Assembly: GCA_958450365.1 (NCBI GenBank)
Contig: CAUEEP010000930.1
Coordinates: 372,001-436,000, forward strand
DNA: 64,000 nt
Direction: 5' to 3'
Source: Mesorhabditis belari
Lineage: Eukaryota > Nematoda > Chromadorea > Rhabditida > Rhabditidae
The position numbers and the translations under genes are program-made. The notes beneath the pieces were generated by a model. The model was not told the origin of the DNA and did not search any database. It saw nothing but the letters and a program-made list of their open reading frames with translations. This document shows, in pieces, positions 11,001 through 20,293 of this stretch (positions within the stretch are counted from its first letter, which is position 1; each line of letters begins with the position of its first letter).

Positions 11001-12855
11001 CTCGAGAATACGCACAGGACCTTCAGGTTGATCATTCAACAATTTTGGCTCATTTGAAATCAATCGGAAAGGTAAAGAAGATGGAGCAATGGATCCCGCA
11101 CGAATTAAGCGACTTGCAGAGGCTGCAGCGTCTGACAGCCGCCTCGACTCTTCTAATCCGAAATAAAAAAGATCCATTTCTGAATCGGATTGTCACGTGT
11201 GACAAAAAATGGATCCTATACGACAACAGAAAAGGAAGATCCGAATGGCTCAGCAAAGATGAAAAGCCCAAATGCACTGCAAAGCCAGAGATTCATGTAA
11301 AAAAGGTCATGATTACTGTTTGGTGATCCATGAAAGGAATAATACATTTTTCTTTCTTGAAAACAGAAAATTCTATGAATTCGGATCAATATATTTTGGA
11401 AATAGAAAAAATGCATACAAAATTAACGATTTTGGATCCAGGTTTGGTGAATCGGAAAGGTCCGGTCTTGCTTCACGACAACGCTCGCCCGCACGTTTCA
11501 ACCAAAACCATCAAAAAATTGAGCGAGCTGGGCTACGGAATTCTTAGTCACCCACCTTACTCACCAGATCTTTCTCCTACGGATTTCCACTTTTTCAAGC
11601 ATCTGTGCCATTTTCTAGAAGATAAACGGTTCAAGAATCAAGGCGAGGCCGAAAACGCTTTTCAGCAGATTATCGACTCGAGAACGCCAAATCTCTATTC
11701 TGATGGAATTGGAAAACTTGTTTCGCGTTGGCAGCGGTGTATAGATGCTGATGTTTTTTACTTTGGATCAATTCATTTGTTATTGACTTTTATTTTTGGA
11801 CTTGAAGTTAGAGGCTCCAAATTTCGATTATTTTCCCACCAACCTAATATTTACACTATGTTAACTTCAGCAACCTGACTGAATATTTGTTTTAGGACTT
11901 CGAAAAAGTCACTAATTTGAATCGTGCCACTTTGGAGATGCTGATCGAGAACTCGAACTTGAGACGAACGTTTTTCCTTCAAGCTTTGGTGAAAAATGAT
12001 TACAATCGAGAATTGACGAATGTGCTCAATCGGAGTCTCGCAGAAGGGTGGATGATGTTCTTCAGGAAAGTGCCGGTAGGTTGGGAGATGCTGAGCCGAA
12101 TCGTGTAGACGAAAATTAAAAGGACTGAAAGTTGATGACTTTCACGTTATTCAAGTTTAATGCTTTGAGCTGGAGGTCGGCTCGTTTGGACTAAAGTGCT
12201 TTCTAAAGTGGGTCAAGGTTTTTACTAAGATTTCTACTAGTGGGTCAATTTGAAACTTTTGAATCAGACTTTTGAAAACTATCGTAAGCTTGCCTCGTTA
12301 GTATCCAAGTACCCGGATCTTTGAATGCTCGCCAAATCAGACCAACTTGAGTTGAATAAACCTAGTAACGTTATCACGCTAGATTACGTGAAAGTGGGCA
12401 TGTATTAGACTGAAAGGCCGGTGAAAAAAGACGAGTGGGGGCCTACGGTAGCCGTGGGGCACGGTTTAACATTCAGCATTCGATAATCTACAGTGCTTTT
12501 TCAGAGGAACGATTTGTGTTTCGAGGAGATGCAAGATTTCGCCTACAGAGTCACCCATCGGTTGTCGATTCAATTCCCTCCGTCATTGATGCAATATTTG
12601 GCTGAGAATTTTCAAAGATCAGTGCGTCATCATCAGGTTTTGAGAAAAATTGAAGCAAAACCAGAACAGATTTTCAGAATGTCTCATTTCAACATGACCC
12701 ACTTGGGTATCAAGGCCAAAACCCAGCTCAAGAACTCAATCAGCTTCAGAAATCCTCTTAAAATGTTTGAGAAATTAAAATGTTATATTTGGGAAATCTT
12801 TTCTATGATTTTTAACCCAATAAAACTTTTGTATAACTTTTCAAACACGCTTTAG
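2029..12855 (+). CDS. Gene A: GBP/atlastin-related tail protein lacking the GTPase domain; probably damaged
   Basis: Exons by homology to gene B: 2029-2121, 2188-2256, 2295-2423, 2469-2576, 2702-2803, 3304-3399, 3441-3587, 3673-3804, 4435-4530, 4577-4672, 4723-4869, 5084-5179, 5218-5558, 5872-5918, 5958-6064, 6103-6285. Then, with matching phase, 8890-9352, 9709-9770, 9814-10044, 10282-10368, 10471-10527, 11896-12075, 12505-12855. The 31-codon first exon (MNLENPSSTL...) splices in phase 0 to the helical exon MTKEASISF..., so all P-loop and DTQG exons of gene B are absent. The product would be a helical, coiled-coil protein. Damage: the region 3805-4434 cannot be joined in frame, and at about 4290 a run of six A shifts the frame. 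Introns hold a pogo-like element (6376-8283) and a mariner (10563-11847). Joining the 8890 exon to the 6285 exon is inference; the next gene-B exon (NELIRR) is missing here. It could be a pseudogene or two genes. Confidence 0.6.
6376..8283 (-). mobile_element. Pogo/Tigger-like DNA transposon in a gene A intron
   Basis: The element is flanked by TA and lies in the intron after exon 6103-6285. The same intron in gene B (about 27800) reads straight through as GTCTATTATATCTTT, which defines the TA target duplication and both ends. The terminal inverted repeats begin CCGTATT and contain several internal copies of an AGACCGGTCTTCTATT-type motif. The transposase lies on the minus strand. Confidence 0.88.
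6694..8046 (-). pseudogene. Pogo-like transposase, frameshifted
   Basis: Reading from 8046 down, the first part is a psq/CENP-B-like helix-turn-helix region (KRKAYSAAFKLEAIRFSK, then EAAARQFNV). The DDE domain follows with YAADETAVWLD, LLAWDSFRAHL and CWNQSFKSKFDALY, as in pogo/Jerky transposases. The frame is broken twice: in a T run near 7665 and near 7110, where IQ(PLD)VCW-type sequence is disrupted. The C-terminus is acidic (residues DSDEDRNNGYESENDS), typical of the family. It is not expected to make active protein. It is alien to gene A and transcribed in the opposite direction. Confidence 0.85.
8471..8588 (+). repeat. Degenerate tandem repeat of an ACTTGCGA-type unit
   Basis: About a dozen imperfect copies of an 8-10 bp unit (ACTTGCGA, ACTTGCAA, ACTTGGG) run head to tail in gene A's long intron, just where gene A stops matching gene B (about 8335). 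No coding potential. Confidence 0.7.
9398..10175. repeat. Palindromic repeats around a TCTGGTGCACTCAATTC-type core
   Basis: Several copies in both orientations of a motif like AAACACACCCTTTCTGGTGC and its ACTCAATTCTT continuation form potential hairpins in two introns of gene A (9398-9560, 9630-9690, 10060-10175). Relatives occur near 1290-1440, 18970-19150 and 56365. They look like a dispersed short palindromic repeat. Confidence 0.6.
10563..11847 (+). mobile_element. mariner element in a gene A intron
   Basis: The 1285-bp element has inverted ends TTAGGTTGGTGGGAAAATAA and is flanked by TA (10561-10562; 11848-11849). The inverted partial copy of gene A at 49.5-50.7 kb has the same intron without the insert (CATCTATTTACAC on the sense strand), so ends and target site are fixed by comparison. 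Size and ends match mariner-family elements. Confidence 0.92.
10751..11790 (+). pseudogene. mariner transposase (DD34D) with one in-frame stop
   Basis: The frame starts MDKEQFRTLFFYEFKLGHTA and shows the mariner order: paired helix-turn-helix region (FRRFHSGDETFHDKE), linker near WIPHEL, first catalytic Asp in VTCDKKWIL, second in LLHDNARPH, third in PYSPDLSPTD. A single TGA at 11327-11329 interrupts the frame at the usual VWWS position, replacing Trp. Otherwise the frame is open, so the copy looks young. The usual CDEKW motif reads CDKKW. Not expected to give full-length enzyme without read-through. Confidence 0.9.
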
Positions 12856-13385
12856 AGAACGGATTAGTTGAAAGTTGAAACATTTTAACCTGAAGTGAAT
12901 ACTAATCAAGTGGTACATAATCAGCAAAATTTTTAAAATCCGAACGACCGCAAGATCCTATATCCAAAGTAGACTATTTGAGCGATGGGGGCAGCCCAGT
13001 TTGGGTCGGGATCCTCATGAGTAGGCTGATTCTCGAGGACGCGTCGTTGCTAAAAAAAGCCTCTTTCAATGGCTATAAGCAGTGATCTTCTGATCAAATA
13101 AAGCTTGAGAGAAAGATTATGGTAGATCACTTTAAAGTTGACAGATTGACATGTTTTAGAAAACAGCTTATGAGCCAAGTCAAGTCAAAAACTTCTGAAA
13201 GTTGTCGCAAACAACTTCTTGTCGAAAAACCTAAAGCCAAGCTCTACTTTGGTCTCGTTTAGGTCAGAAAACTTGGGTTTAAAACCTCTTAGCCGAAAGC
13301 TCGTCCTAACAGGAAAGGATATTTTTAAACCTGGAAACAAGATCTACCTGAGCCTTTAAATTCAAATACTATTAAAACAAGTTCC
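12856..13385. other. Spacer between gene A and a transposon
   Basis: No coding exon, RNA gene or clear element end is visible. AATAAA-like signals near 12818 lie just before gene A's stop, so its true 3' end may be earlier. Confidence 0.4.
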
Positions 13386-14998
13386 TCACTTGGTCTTGTG
13401 CCTGCTGTTGTTGCTCATTCCAAAATCGGCATCATTTTCTGGATCATCAATTCCTCGATGTCCTGGAAATCCCGTCGATGCGAGCGGCTCCAAGAGGTCC
13501 TCGATTTCCGTCTCTGTCCGAGCATTTCTCATCGCCTGTAAGTACAATAGATTAAAGATAATTGAATTGATTAAATCAATAATTACAAAGATAATTAAAT
13601 TAATAAATCGAACCTACAATCCTGAAGGAATCGGTCCATCCGGCTTGAAACAATTAATCAAATCATCCTCATCTCCATTTAAGGCAATGCCGATCCCACA
13701 AGCCTTGAATGATTTTTGAATCATGTCTTTGGTAATTTGCCCCCACGCTTCCAGGATCCAACCCAAGTAGGTTTTCATTGATGGAGGCTTGGGGTTCCCG
13801 CCGCCGGTGCCGTCTTTTCGTGATCGCGTCAAATCGGGAGCCGATATCAAGATTCAATCCTCGTATTGCTGGCGAATGTAGGCCTTGAATGGGGCATTCC
13901 ATGAAACGTCGGCTGGCTGAAGATATTTTGTCGTGCCACCGGGAACATAGGCACAATTCATCTTCAACTTCTCTAGACATTCCATTATCGATTCACTTTT
14001 GTGGGCAGGGTGTTGATTCCAAACAAGGAGTAATCGTTCCTTTTTATTGAAGAATCCAAGTCCACCGAGCGTTACAAGTATTCCGCCGTGATCTCATTAT
14101 CGAAGCACTTGCTTTTCTTCTCTTTCCAACAGAGCAATTGGAACTTTGTCTCGATTTTTTTTGTTCATCGTTTTCCGAGGCACCACGACAAAAGGGCGCA
14201 ACTTTTTCCCATCGGAACGAGCAGTGAGCATCACGAATATATCATCTTTTCGTAGCCGTGGGTCACCAACAACTTCTTTGGTTCCAACCGCTTCGATGCA
14301 CTTGCTCGACGAAGCATCCAACCAAACCGCCGTCTCATCGCAAGCAACAATGTGCTTGTAATCGCCTTCTTTGATTGTCTTGTTCAGCCTCAGAATGTGC
14401 TCGACGATGGCCTTCTCAAATTCGCTCGGCAGCTTTTGACAAGTTGTTGTTGGTGCCCTCAAAGAAAGTTGGTGGCGCCTCAAGAACGACTCCATCCAGC
14501 CATGGCTTCTTTTCAAAGAAATTTCAGTCTTTTCGAATTGATTGGCCGCTTCATTCCAGATAATCCGGCGTGTCACTCGTTTCTTCTCGGCTGGATGATC
14601 CCGTATCCATTCAGCCAAACCGATATCAATCCCCTCCGAGTTCAAGTGGCGTCCGGCTCCATTGAGTCTCTTGTGTTTTCCGTGGACTTTCTCGAGCTCA
14701 ATTTCTTGTTTGATGTAGGAACGCACACATTTTCGATCAATCTTATAGAATGCAGCGGCCGCTATGATCGAAAGATCTTTACAACAGCCAATTTCATTTT
14801 CACATCAATGGCCATTTTCTTTGTAGGTAGCTCATCCGATTCACTTGAAGATCCTTCAACTTCAGCGTTGACCGAGCTCCCATTGGCATCTTGTTCGGGT
14901 CGTTCATCACGCGGTTCTTTGAAGAATTCCCTGTGTTCGTATTCGCAACGAGCCCGATATTCCTCAAATCCATCGAGCGATTTCCCATCGAAATCCAT
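13386..14998 (-). pseudogene. Second pogo/Tigger-like transposase, broken
   Basis: Starting at the ATG at 14998 the protein begins MDFDGKSLDGFEEYRARCEY, with an acidic Ser-rich stretch. A frame change follows, then RSYIKQEIELEKVHGKHKRL, a CENP-B-like DNA-binding part (WIRDHPAEKKRVTRRI, RSHGWMESFLRRH), and the DDE start IVACDETAVWLDASSSKCIE. The middle of the DDE domain has stops and shifts (about 13980-14100). The tail resumes with YLGWILEAWGQITKDMIQKS and KACGIGIALNGDEDD. A last exon-like piece (13386-13531) ends NNSRHKTK and stop. Domain order is the same as the copy at 6.7-8.0 kb but the sequence is diverged, so this is a different family. Ends were not found. Confidence 0.75.
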
Positions 14999-15029
14999 AT
15001 CTGAAAAAATAAAATTAATAAATAAACAA

Positions 15030-15045
15030 GGGGGGGGGGGGGGGG
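15030..15045. repeat. Poly-G tract (16 nt)
   Basis: An uninterrupted run of 16 G lies just upstream (on the minus strand) of the second pogo-like transposase start. Such runs are prone to sequencing length errors. Confidence 0.9.
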
Positions 15046-15149
15046 TGGCTACTCTGCGCCAAATTCTTTGCGCAACTCGCCATAGCTTTCTTCTAAGGGG
15101 GCCAATCGTTATGATTTTGGTGTTACTTTGTTGCACTTATTGAGATCTA

Positions 15150-16403
15150 TTAGGTTGAGGAAAAAATAATGTCGGTTTTTGTCACAAAATTGTTTATTGC
15201 TAAAAACATAAACAAACGCACATCAATCAATGAGATATTCTCTATTATTATTGATGACTTGTTCCCATCTTCCTCGCAAGTCCCTGATCCCATCCTGAAA
15301 AAAATGGGGAGTTTTCGAGCCAAAATAAGTGTCGACTGCTTTTTTGATCTGTGCATGATTCTCGAACTTTTCTCCCATAAGAAAAAACGACCGAAACAAA
15401 AAATAATCTGATGGAGCCAGGTCCGGACTATAAGGCGCGTGGGGCAGAAGTTCCCAACCAAGCTCGTCGATTTTTTGGTGAGTGATTTTTGCAGGGTGAG
15501 GTTTTGCATTATCATGCAAAAATAGCACTTTTGATGTTTCGACGCCCAATTTCTTTAAAGCGTCGTTAACTCTCATCAACTGTTTTCATAAAGATCAGCG
15601 GTGACAGTTTCTCCCGGATTCAACAACCCATAATACACCAAGCCTTTTGTATTCTACCAACAGCAAAGCATAAGTTTCTTTTCATGAATATCGGGTTTTG
15701 AAGTTGGTTTTGGGGGTTGACCTAGAGAAAGCCCCTGATTTTTGCGCTTCACATTCTCATATTGAATCCATGTTTCATCACATGTTAGAATTCTTCCCCA
15801 AAAATGATGAGATTTGCCTTTTTGAAGCAAAGTAGAGTTAACGATAACACGAGTTGTTTTGTTGCCTCGAGTCAGTTCATAAGAACCCATCTTCCGCAGT
15901 GAATTGTTTTTCCTGATTGATGCAAGTGGTTGTCGATTGTTTTTTGGTCGATCCCAAATGTGTCCGCCAACTCACGAGTGGTAAGGGTTGGATTGAGTTC
16001 AATGGCATCAAGCAAATCCTCATCTGAAATCGCTTGGGGTCGTCCAGACCGTTCCTTGTCTTGGAGACTTTCATCTCCATCTCTGAACCGCTGAAACCAT
16101 CTTTGGCATTGTCTTTCGCTAATGCTGTCTTCCCCAAAAACTTCAATGATTGTCCGATGCGATTCAGTCGCAGATTTCCCTTGTTTAAAATCGTACCACA
16201 AAGCGGCTCGAAGTCGAAACTTTTCGTCTTGCATTTTGTACCTGAAAATATTGTTAAATTTGTAAAAACTTGTAAAAGTCAAATATAATATGAAAGTATA
16301 AAGTGTCTAGCTGATATCTATTGGAAAAAATCGCATGAGCAAAGAACTGGAAAATTGCCAACAACGGGAATTCAAAACCGACATTACTTTTTCCTCAACC
16401 TAA
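15150..16403 (-). mobile_element. mariner element, minus orientation
   Basis: Inverted ends begin TTAGGTTGAGGAAAAA (15150 and, reversed, 16403). The left flank is TA; the right flank reads AA, so the target duplication is no longer perfect. The right end with its adjoining about 100 bp recurs as fragments at 35500-35638 and 48290-48455. Confidence 0.85.
15223..16234 (-). pseudogene. mariner transposase (DD34D), frameshifted
   Basis: From the ATG at 16234 the sequence runs MQDEKFRLRAALWYDFKQGK, a helix-turn-helix region (QRWFQRFRDGDESLQDKE) and a second HTH (TRELADTFGIDQKTIDNHL). After a frame change comes the first catalytic Asp in LTCDETWIQYENVKRK. After another break (15580-15653) come LFLHDNAKPHPAK and PYSPDLAPSDYFLF, with the C-terminus near 15223. 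It is a different mariner lineage from the one at 10.6 kb. At least two frameshifts make it inactive. Confidence 0.88.
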
Positions 16404-16589
16404 AACAATCATAAAGATTGGCCCACTTAGACTTCAAATTTGAAAGAATTTTTCGAGTCCGTCTGACAGATTTTTTTAGATCGAAAAAATCACTATTTTT
16501 CCATATAAACGCCGAGAAATGCCTCAAATCAACAAGGGGCGGAAAACGGAGAAAGAAACTTATCGCATCAGAATGTATTTATTTTAAAT

Positions 16590-17425
16590 TTAACAGTTTA
16601 AATTTAACAGCTCAATTTTCCAAACGTATGAGCGAAGCACTCCTTTTCGACTGTCAGAATCGGGAGCAACAAGGCAAGCATCCAATGACTTCAAGGTTCT
16701 TTTGGAATAGGTATTTCGATCGAGAGGATACTTCTGTCCAGGTACTTTTCTCTTCTTATCTGCTCGAAATTCGCACCAAACACATGGAAATGATGAAGCG
16801 TTTGAAAGACCATATACTGATGCCAAAAAATTTAAATCTCCACCCAAAAAATCTGCAAACTTAATGGCAATAACTCGTCATAAATTGTATTAAGTTTTTG
16901 CAAGTTTTGATTGTTGTCATATCCGAACCAAACAGCTATAATAAACTGATTGTAGCAGGATTGTGGTTTTTCAACCTTGTCCGGGAGCACTAAAGTCAAC
17001 TTTGTTGTATCAGCTCCTTTGTCACACATTAGCACTATCCTTTTCTTTTTACTGTCTTCTACGCGGGAAAGCCTGAATTGAACAGTTTGAAGCACATTCT
17101 TTAATTTGATAATTCCTCCAGCGAACACATATTCAACGTTAGACCAAAACCTCTTCTTTAACTCTTGTAGACGATACTCACTTGGAATAATTCCTGTGGC
17201 ATATGCTCTGTGTGCATCTCTCGTCACTTTGGATTCAGCAAAAAGTACCAACGTTTGAATTGGAGAAATAGGCGATATGATTGCCAAACCATGCTGCGAA
17301 GACAAGTTTCTTTGCAAATATCGTTTACGAATATTGTTGGCGATATGAAGAGGTAAAACTTGTCTAGCATGAGCTGCTTGCTTCATTTGTTGCTTGAGAG
17401 CCTTGGTCAATCTAACTTTTCGCAT
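16590..17425 (-). pseudogene. Broken protein of an unrecognised, probably mobile, element
   Basis: From 17425 the frame reads MRKVRLTKALKQQMKQAAHA, then a region with AESKVTRDAHRAYATGI and MCDKGADTTKLTLVLP. A shift in a T run near 16845 joins it to GGDLNFLASVYGLSNASSFP followed by CVWCEF. The order (basic start, CDKG motif, GGD..L, CxxC) resembles large uncharacterised proteins carried by nematode and cnidarian repeats, which I cannot name. A GC-rich end (GGGGTATTATTAGCGGGGTG, near 17690) followed by TACAGTATTTACGGTA may be its upstream terminus. Its downstream part may have been cut off by the neighbouring mariner. Confidence 0.5.
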
Positions 17426-17739
17426 TTTTCCCTGTTAAATTTTCGATCGTTTTCTGCTGACATCCTGATGCGATAAGTTTCTTTAGTGATTCTTTAGTGA
17501 AAAATAGTGATTTTTTCGATTTAAAAAATCTCTCAGACGCATTCGAAAAATTCTTTCCAATTTGAATTCAGGACATTTTTTCGCATCGAATAGCACTTAC
17601 CGTAAGCAAATTTAACGACGGTCGCATTTTTCGCCTTATTTCGCGCAGACGTGATGGGGTATTATTTTTTCCCTCCCCCTCTAGGGTGGGGTATTATTAG
17701 CGGGGTGGGGTCCAATTACAGTATTTACGGTATGTATGC

Positions 17740-18850
17740 TTTTTAAAAAATGTCATTGAAGCTACTGTACTGTTAAAAAGTTAAAATCCGATAAAGCAAA
17801 CCTTTCTCTAGAGCAAATAGTTCACTTTTTTCAGCGCCTTGTTCACGTTGTCGAGTTTTCCGACGGTTGAGAAGAGATCCTAGACAAATTTCAATGCTAA
17901 TTTTATGAAAATGTAAAATAAAATTGGTAATCAAGATCTCTATTCAAACATTTTTTGTTTCGTATCCTTGCAAAACCTTGCCCATCCGTATTTTTCATTC
18001 GAAAAATGTTGTTTTAGGCAAATGATAAGCGTTTTATGATGTTAATCTTTTCCAATTTTATTTCTAATATATTTACTAGATCACAAATTTGTTGAGGAAT
18101 TGAAAGCACCGAAAAAGAGAACAAAAATCGATACCTTTTGCGCTTGATAGCGGGAGGCTTCTTTCGTTTCCTCACTTTCCTCAGGGAAATGGTCGATCAT
18201 CTAAACAAAATGAACCAGAAATTGCTTTTCATTGAAAAACTTGAACTCTATACTTTCTTATTACTATTTATAGACTACACTTGGAAAAATGTTATCTAAG
18301 CAAACAAAAATACTATAGCGGGACTCGAACCCAAGTCGCTTGTCTCGTATTAGAGCACTTTACTAAGAGAGTTCGATTTAAGCTCTTAACTGACTTTCAA
18401 TTGATCCAAGTAATTCCCAAAGAGCAAATCCACGTCATCGGCTATCGACACTTTCCTCTCGACGCTATTTTCCACTTCTCATTCGCTGCTCGAGCTCTCG
18501 GATTGGCTTCGAGTTCCACGCATTCTAGAAAAAAGCTTTAAAACTTTAAAAATATCAAAGTGTAAACAAATCTCAAAACAAATCTCTTAAATTTCTTGAG
18601 ATATGAGTGTTCTATCTATCAAAGTAAAGATTACGGTAGCTATTGTGGGAATTGGTTACGGTAGGGCAAACTAGACTACGAAAGCTTTTGTAGATATCAT
18701 AGAAAATTCTAGCTTACCTAATCTAGTTGAACGTTTAGAAAGTCAAAAGCAGTACAGTAGTCAAGGTTAAAATTTAAAGCCAGTAAAGGATACTATAAGT
18801 TGTAAAGGATGAAAATGAATTTTGAACGTGTCTAGCCTCACACAGATAGC
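17740..18850. other. Spacer with a tRNA-like remnant
   Basis: Mostly AT-rich with scattered TACGGTA/CTACGAAAG-type motifs. At 18318-18380 (minus) a B-box (GGGTTCGAGTCCC) and a partial cloverleaf resemble a tRNA, but acceptor pairing is missing. No supported gene. Confidence 0.4.
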
Positions 18851-18854
18851 AAAT

Positions 18855-19480
18855 TCTATGGCAACAGAGAAATCGCTTTGTGCCGAGTATTCAAAAACTT
18901 GTGAAATTAAAAGACTCACAAATTGGACTGAAATCGGCAGCTGTACTTTGCACTCGAAAAGTTTCTATACACACTCCTTCTAGCTCACTTAATGTTGTTT
19001 TTCTGTCAATGTCGAGAGAAAGTGAGGAATCAATTGCACCAGAAAAGGAGCTTAAAAAGGAGCTCAAAGTACGAAAAAGCGGAACCAGTTGAAAAAAGGG
19101 AAAGTTGAATCGGACAAAAGCAACTAAAGCAAGTGTGCCAGAAAGGATAAGTTTACACATTTACACAAAGTACATCGTACAAATAAACTGATGCTGCCGA
19201 AAAATGTTCAGATTTTTGTTTTTGATGAAATTTTCCCCAAATACCGTTGTATCACCCAAAATTTTTCTTCAGCAATCAAATTTTTATCGTTTCTATTGTG
19301 GAGCTGGGAAAAATCGTGAACGAAAAATGTGTTGCAAGAAAATTTTCTGAAGGAAGTTGAATGAAAAATTGATTTGAAAAAGATCAACAATAGTTTAAAT
19401 TAATATATTTTTGTTTGTAAATTGTAAATTTTATTTAAATATCGATTTCTTTGTTAAAAAGAGTCATTTTTGAGCTTTTC
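18855..19480 (+). repeat. Duplicated non-coding block upstream of gene B
   Basis: This is the partner of 1160-1760, same orientation. Between it and gene B lies a fold-back repeat (about 19720-20055) that has no counterpart upstream of gene A. Confidence 0.7.
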
Positions 19481-19719
19481 TTTCTTTCGTGATTTCTATT
19501 GCACAAGAAAACTACGCTTTTTCCTTTTTTCTCAATTGACCTTGAAATGGGTTTAAATCCTATTTTTTATGTGAAAAAGTTTCAAATTTGGTTTTAATTT
19601 GCTATTAATTGATTTATTTATCTATTATTTAATAATTTTATTTTATTTATTATCTAATTTTTCTATTATCTAACAGATAAATTTGGGCTCTTGAGTAGTT
19701 TTCCAGTATTTTGAAGGGG

Positions 19720-20055
19720 TCGTCTGACTTTGAACGCCTTTAACTTTATCCAGAGATAATATTATGGCTAACTTTTTATATCATTGTAAAGAAGACATTT
19801 CAGGCTTTTAAATAATACCAAATAGAGCTTGACTAGATTTTTCACTCCCAACAGGCGACACGACACCGGAGTCGGATAGGCCTCATTTGCTCAGAGTTGG
19901 CTTCGATTTCTCTGGATTGGATTATCAAATGAAGCACTATTTTGTATCATTTAAAAGCCTGAAATGTCTTCTGTACAATGATATAAAAAGTTAGCCATAA
20001 TATTATCTCTGGACAAAGTTATAGGCGCTCAAAGCCAGACAAGCCGTTCATAATA
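19720..20055. repeat. Fold-back repeat (about 105-bp arms)
   Basis: The arm at about 19725-19830 (contains ATCCAGAGATAATATTATGG and AAGAAGACATTTCAGGCTTT) is the reverse complement of about 19945-20045, with about 110 bp between. It could fold into a long hairpin and resembles a MITE-like or snapback element. No protein is encoded. Confidence 0.8.
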
Positions 20056-20293
20056 CCCGGAAACTTAATTCACTTTGCATTGAGTTTTAAGATGCTAAAC
20101 TCAAAAATAAGAAAAATTCCAGAATTCAATGTGAAAAATGGACACCAAAAGATCACAAAATGGACACAAAATGACTTCAAATCGTTTCCACTTTGATCAA
20201 GCAAGTTATTGGGTGTTAAATCGAATAAATAATAAAATTAGAATAGAATTTCATGAATTCAATTCAATGAATAGAATAAAACTGGATTTCTAG

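Noticed and set aside
14352..15143. 263-codon open frame on the plus strand
   Set aside because: It is the antisense of the second pogo-like transposase, which has clear family motifs on the minus strand.
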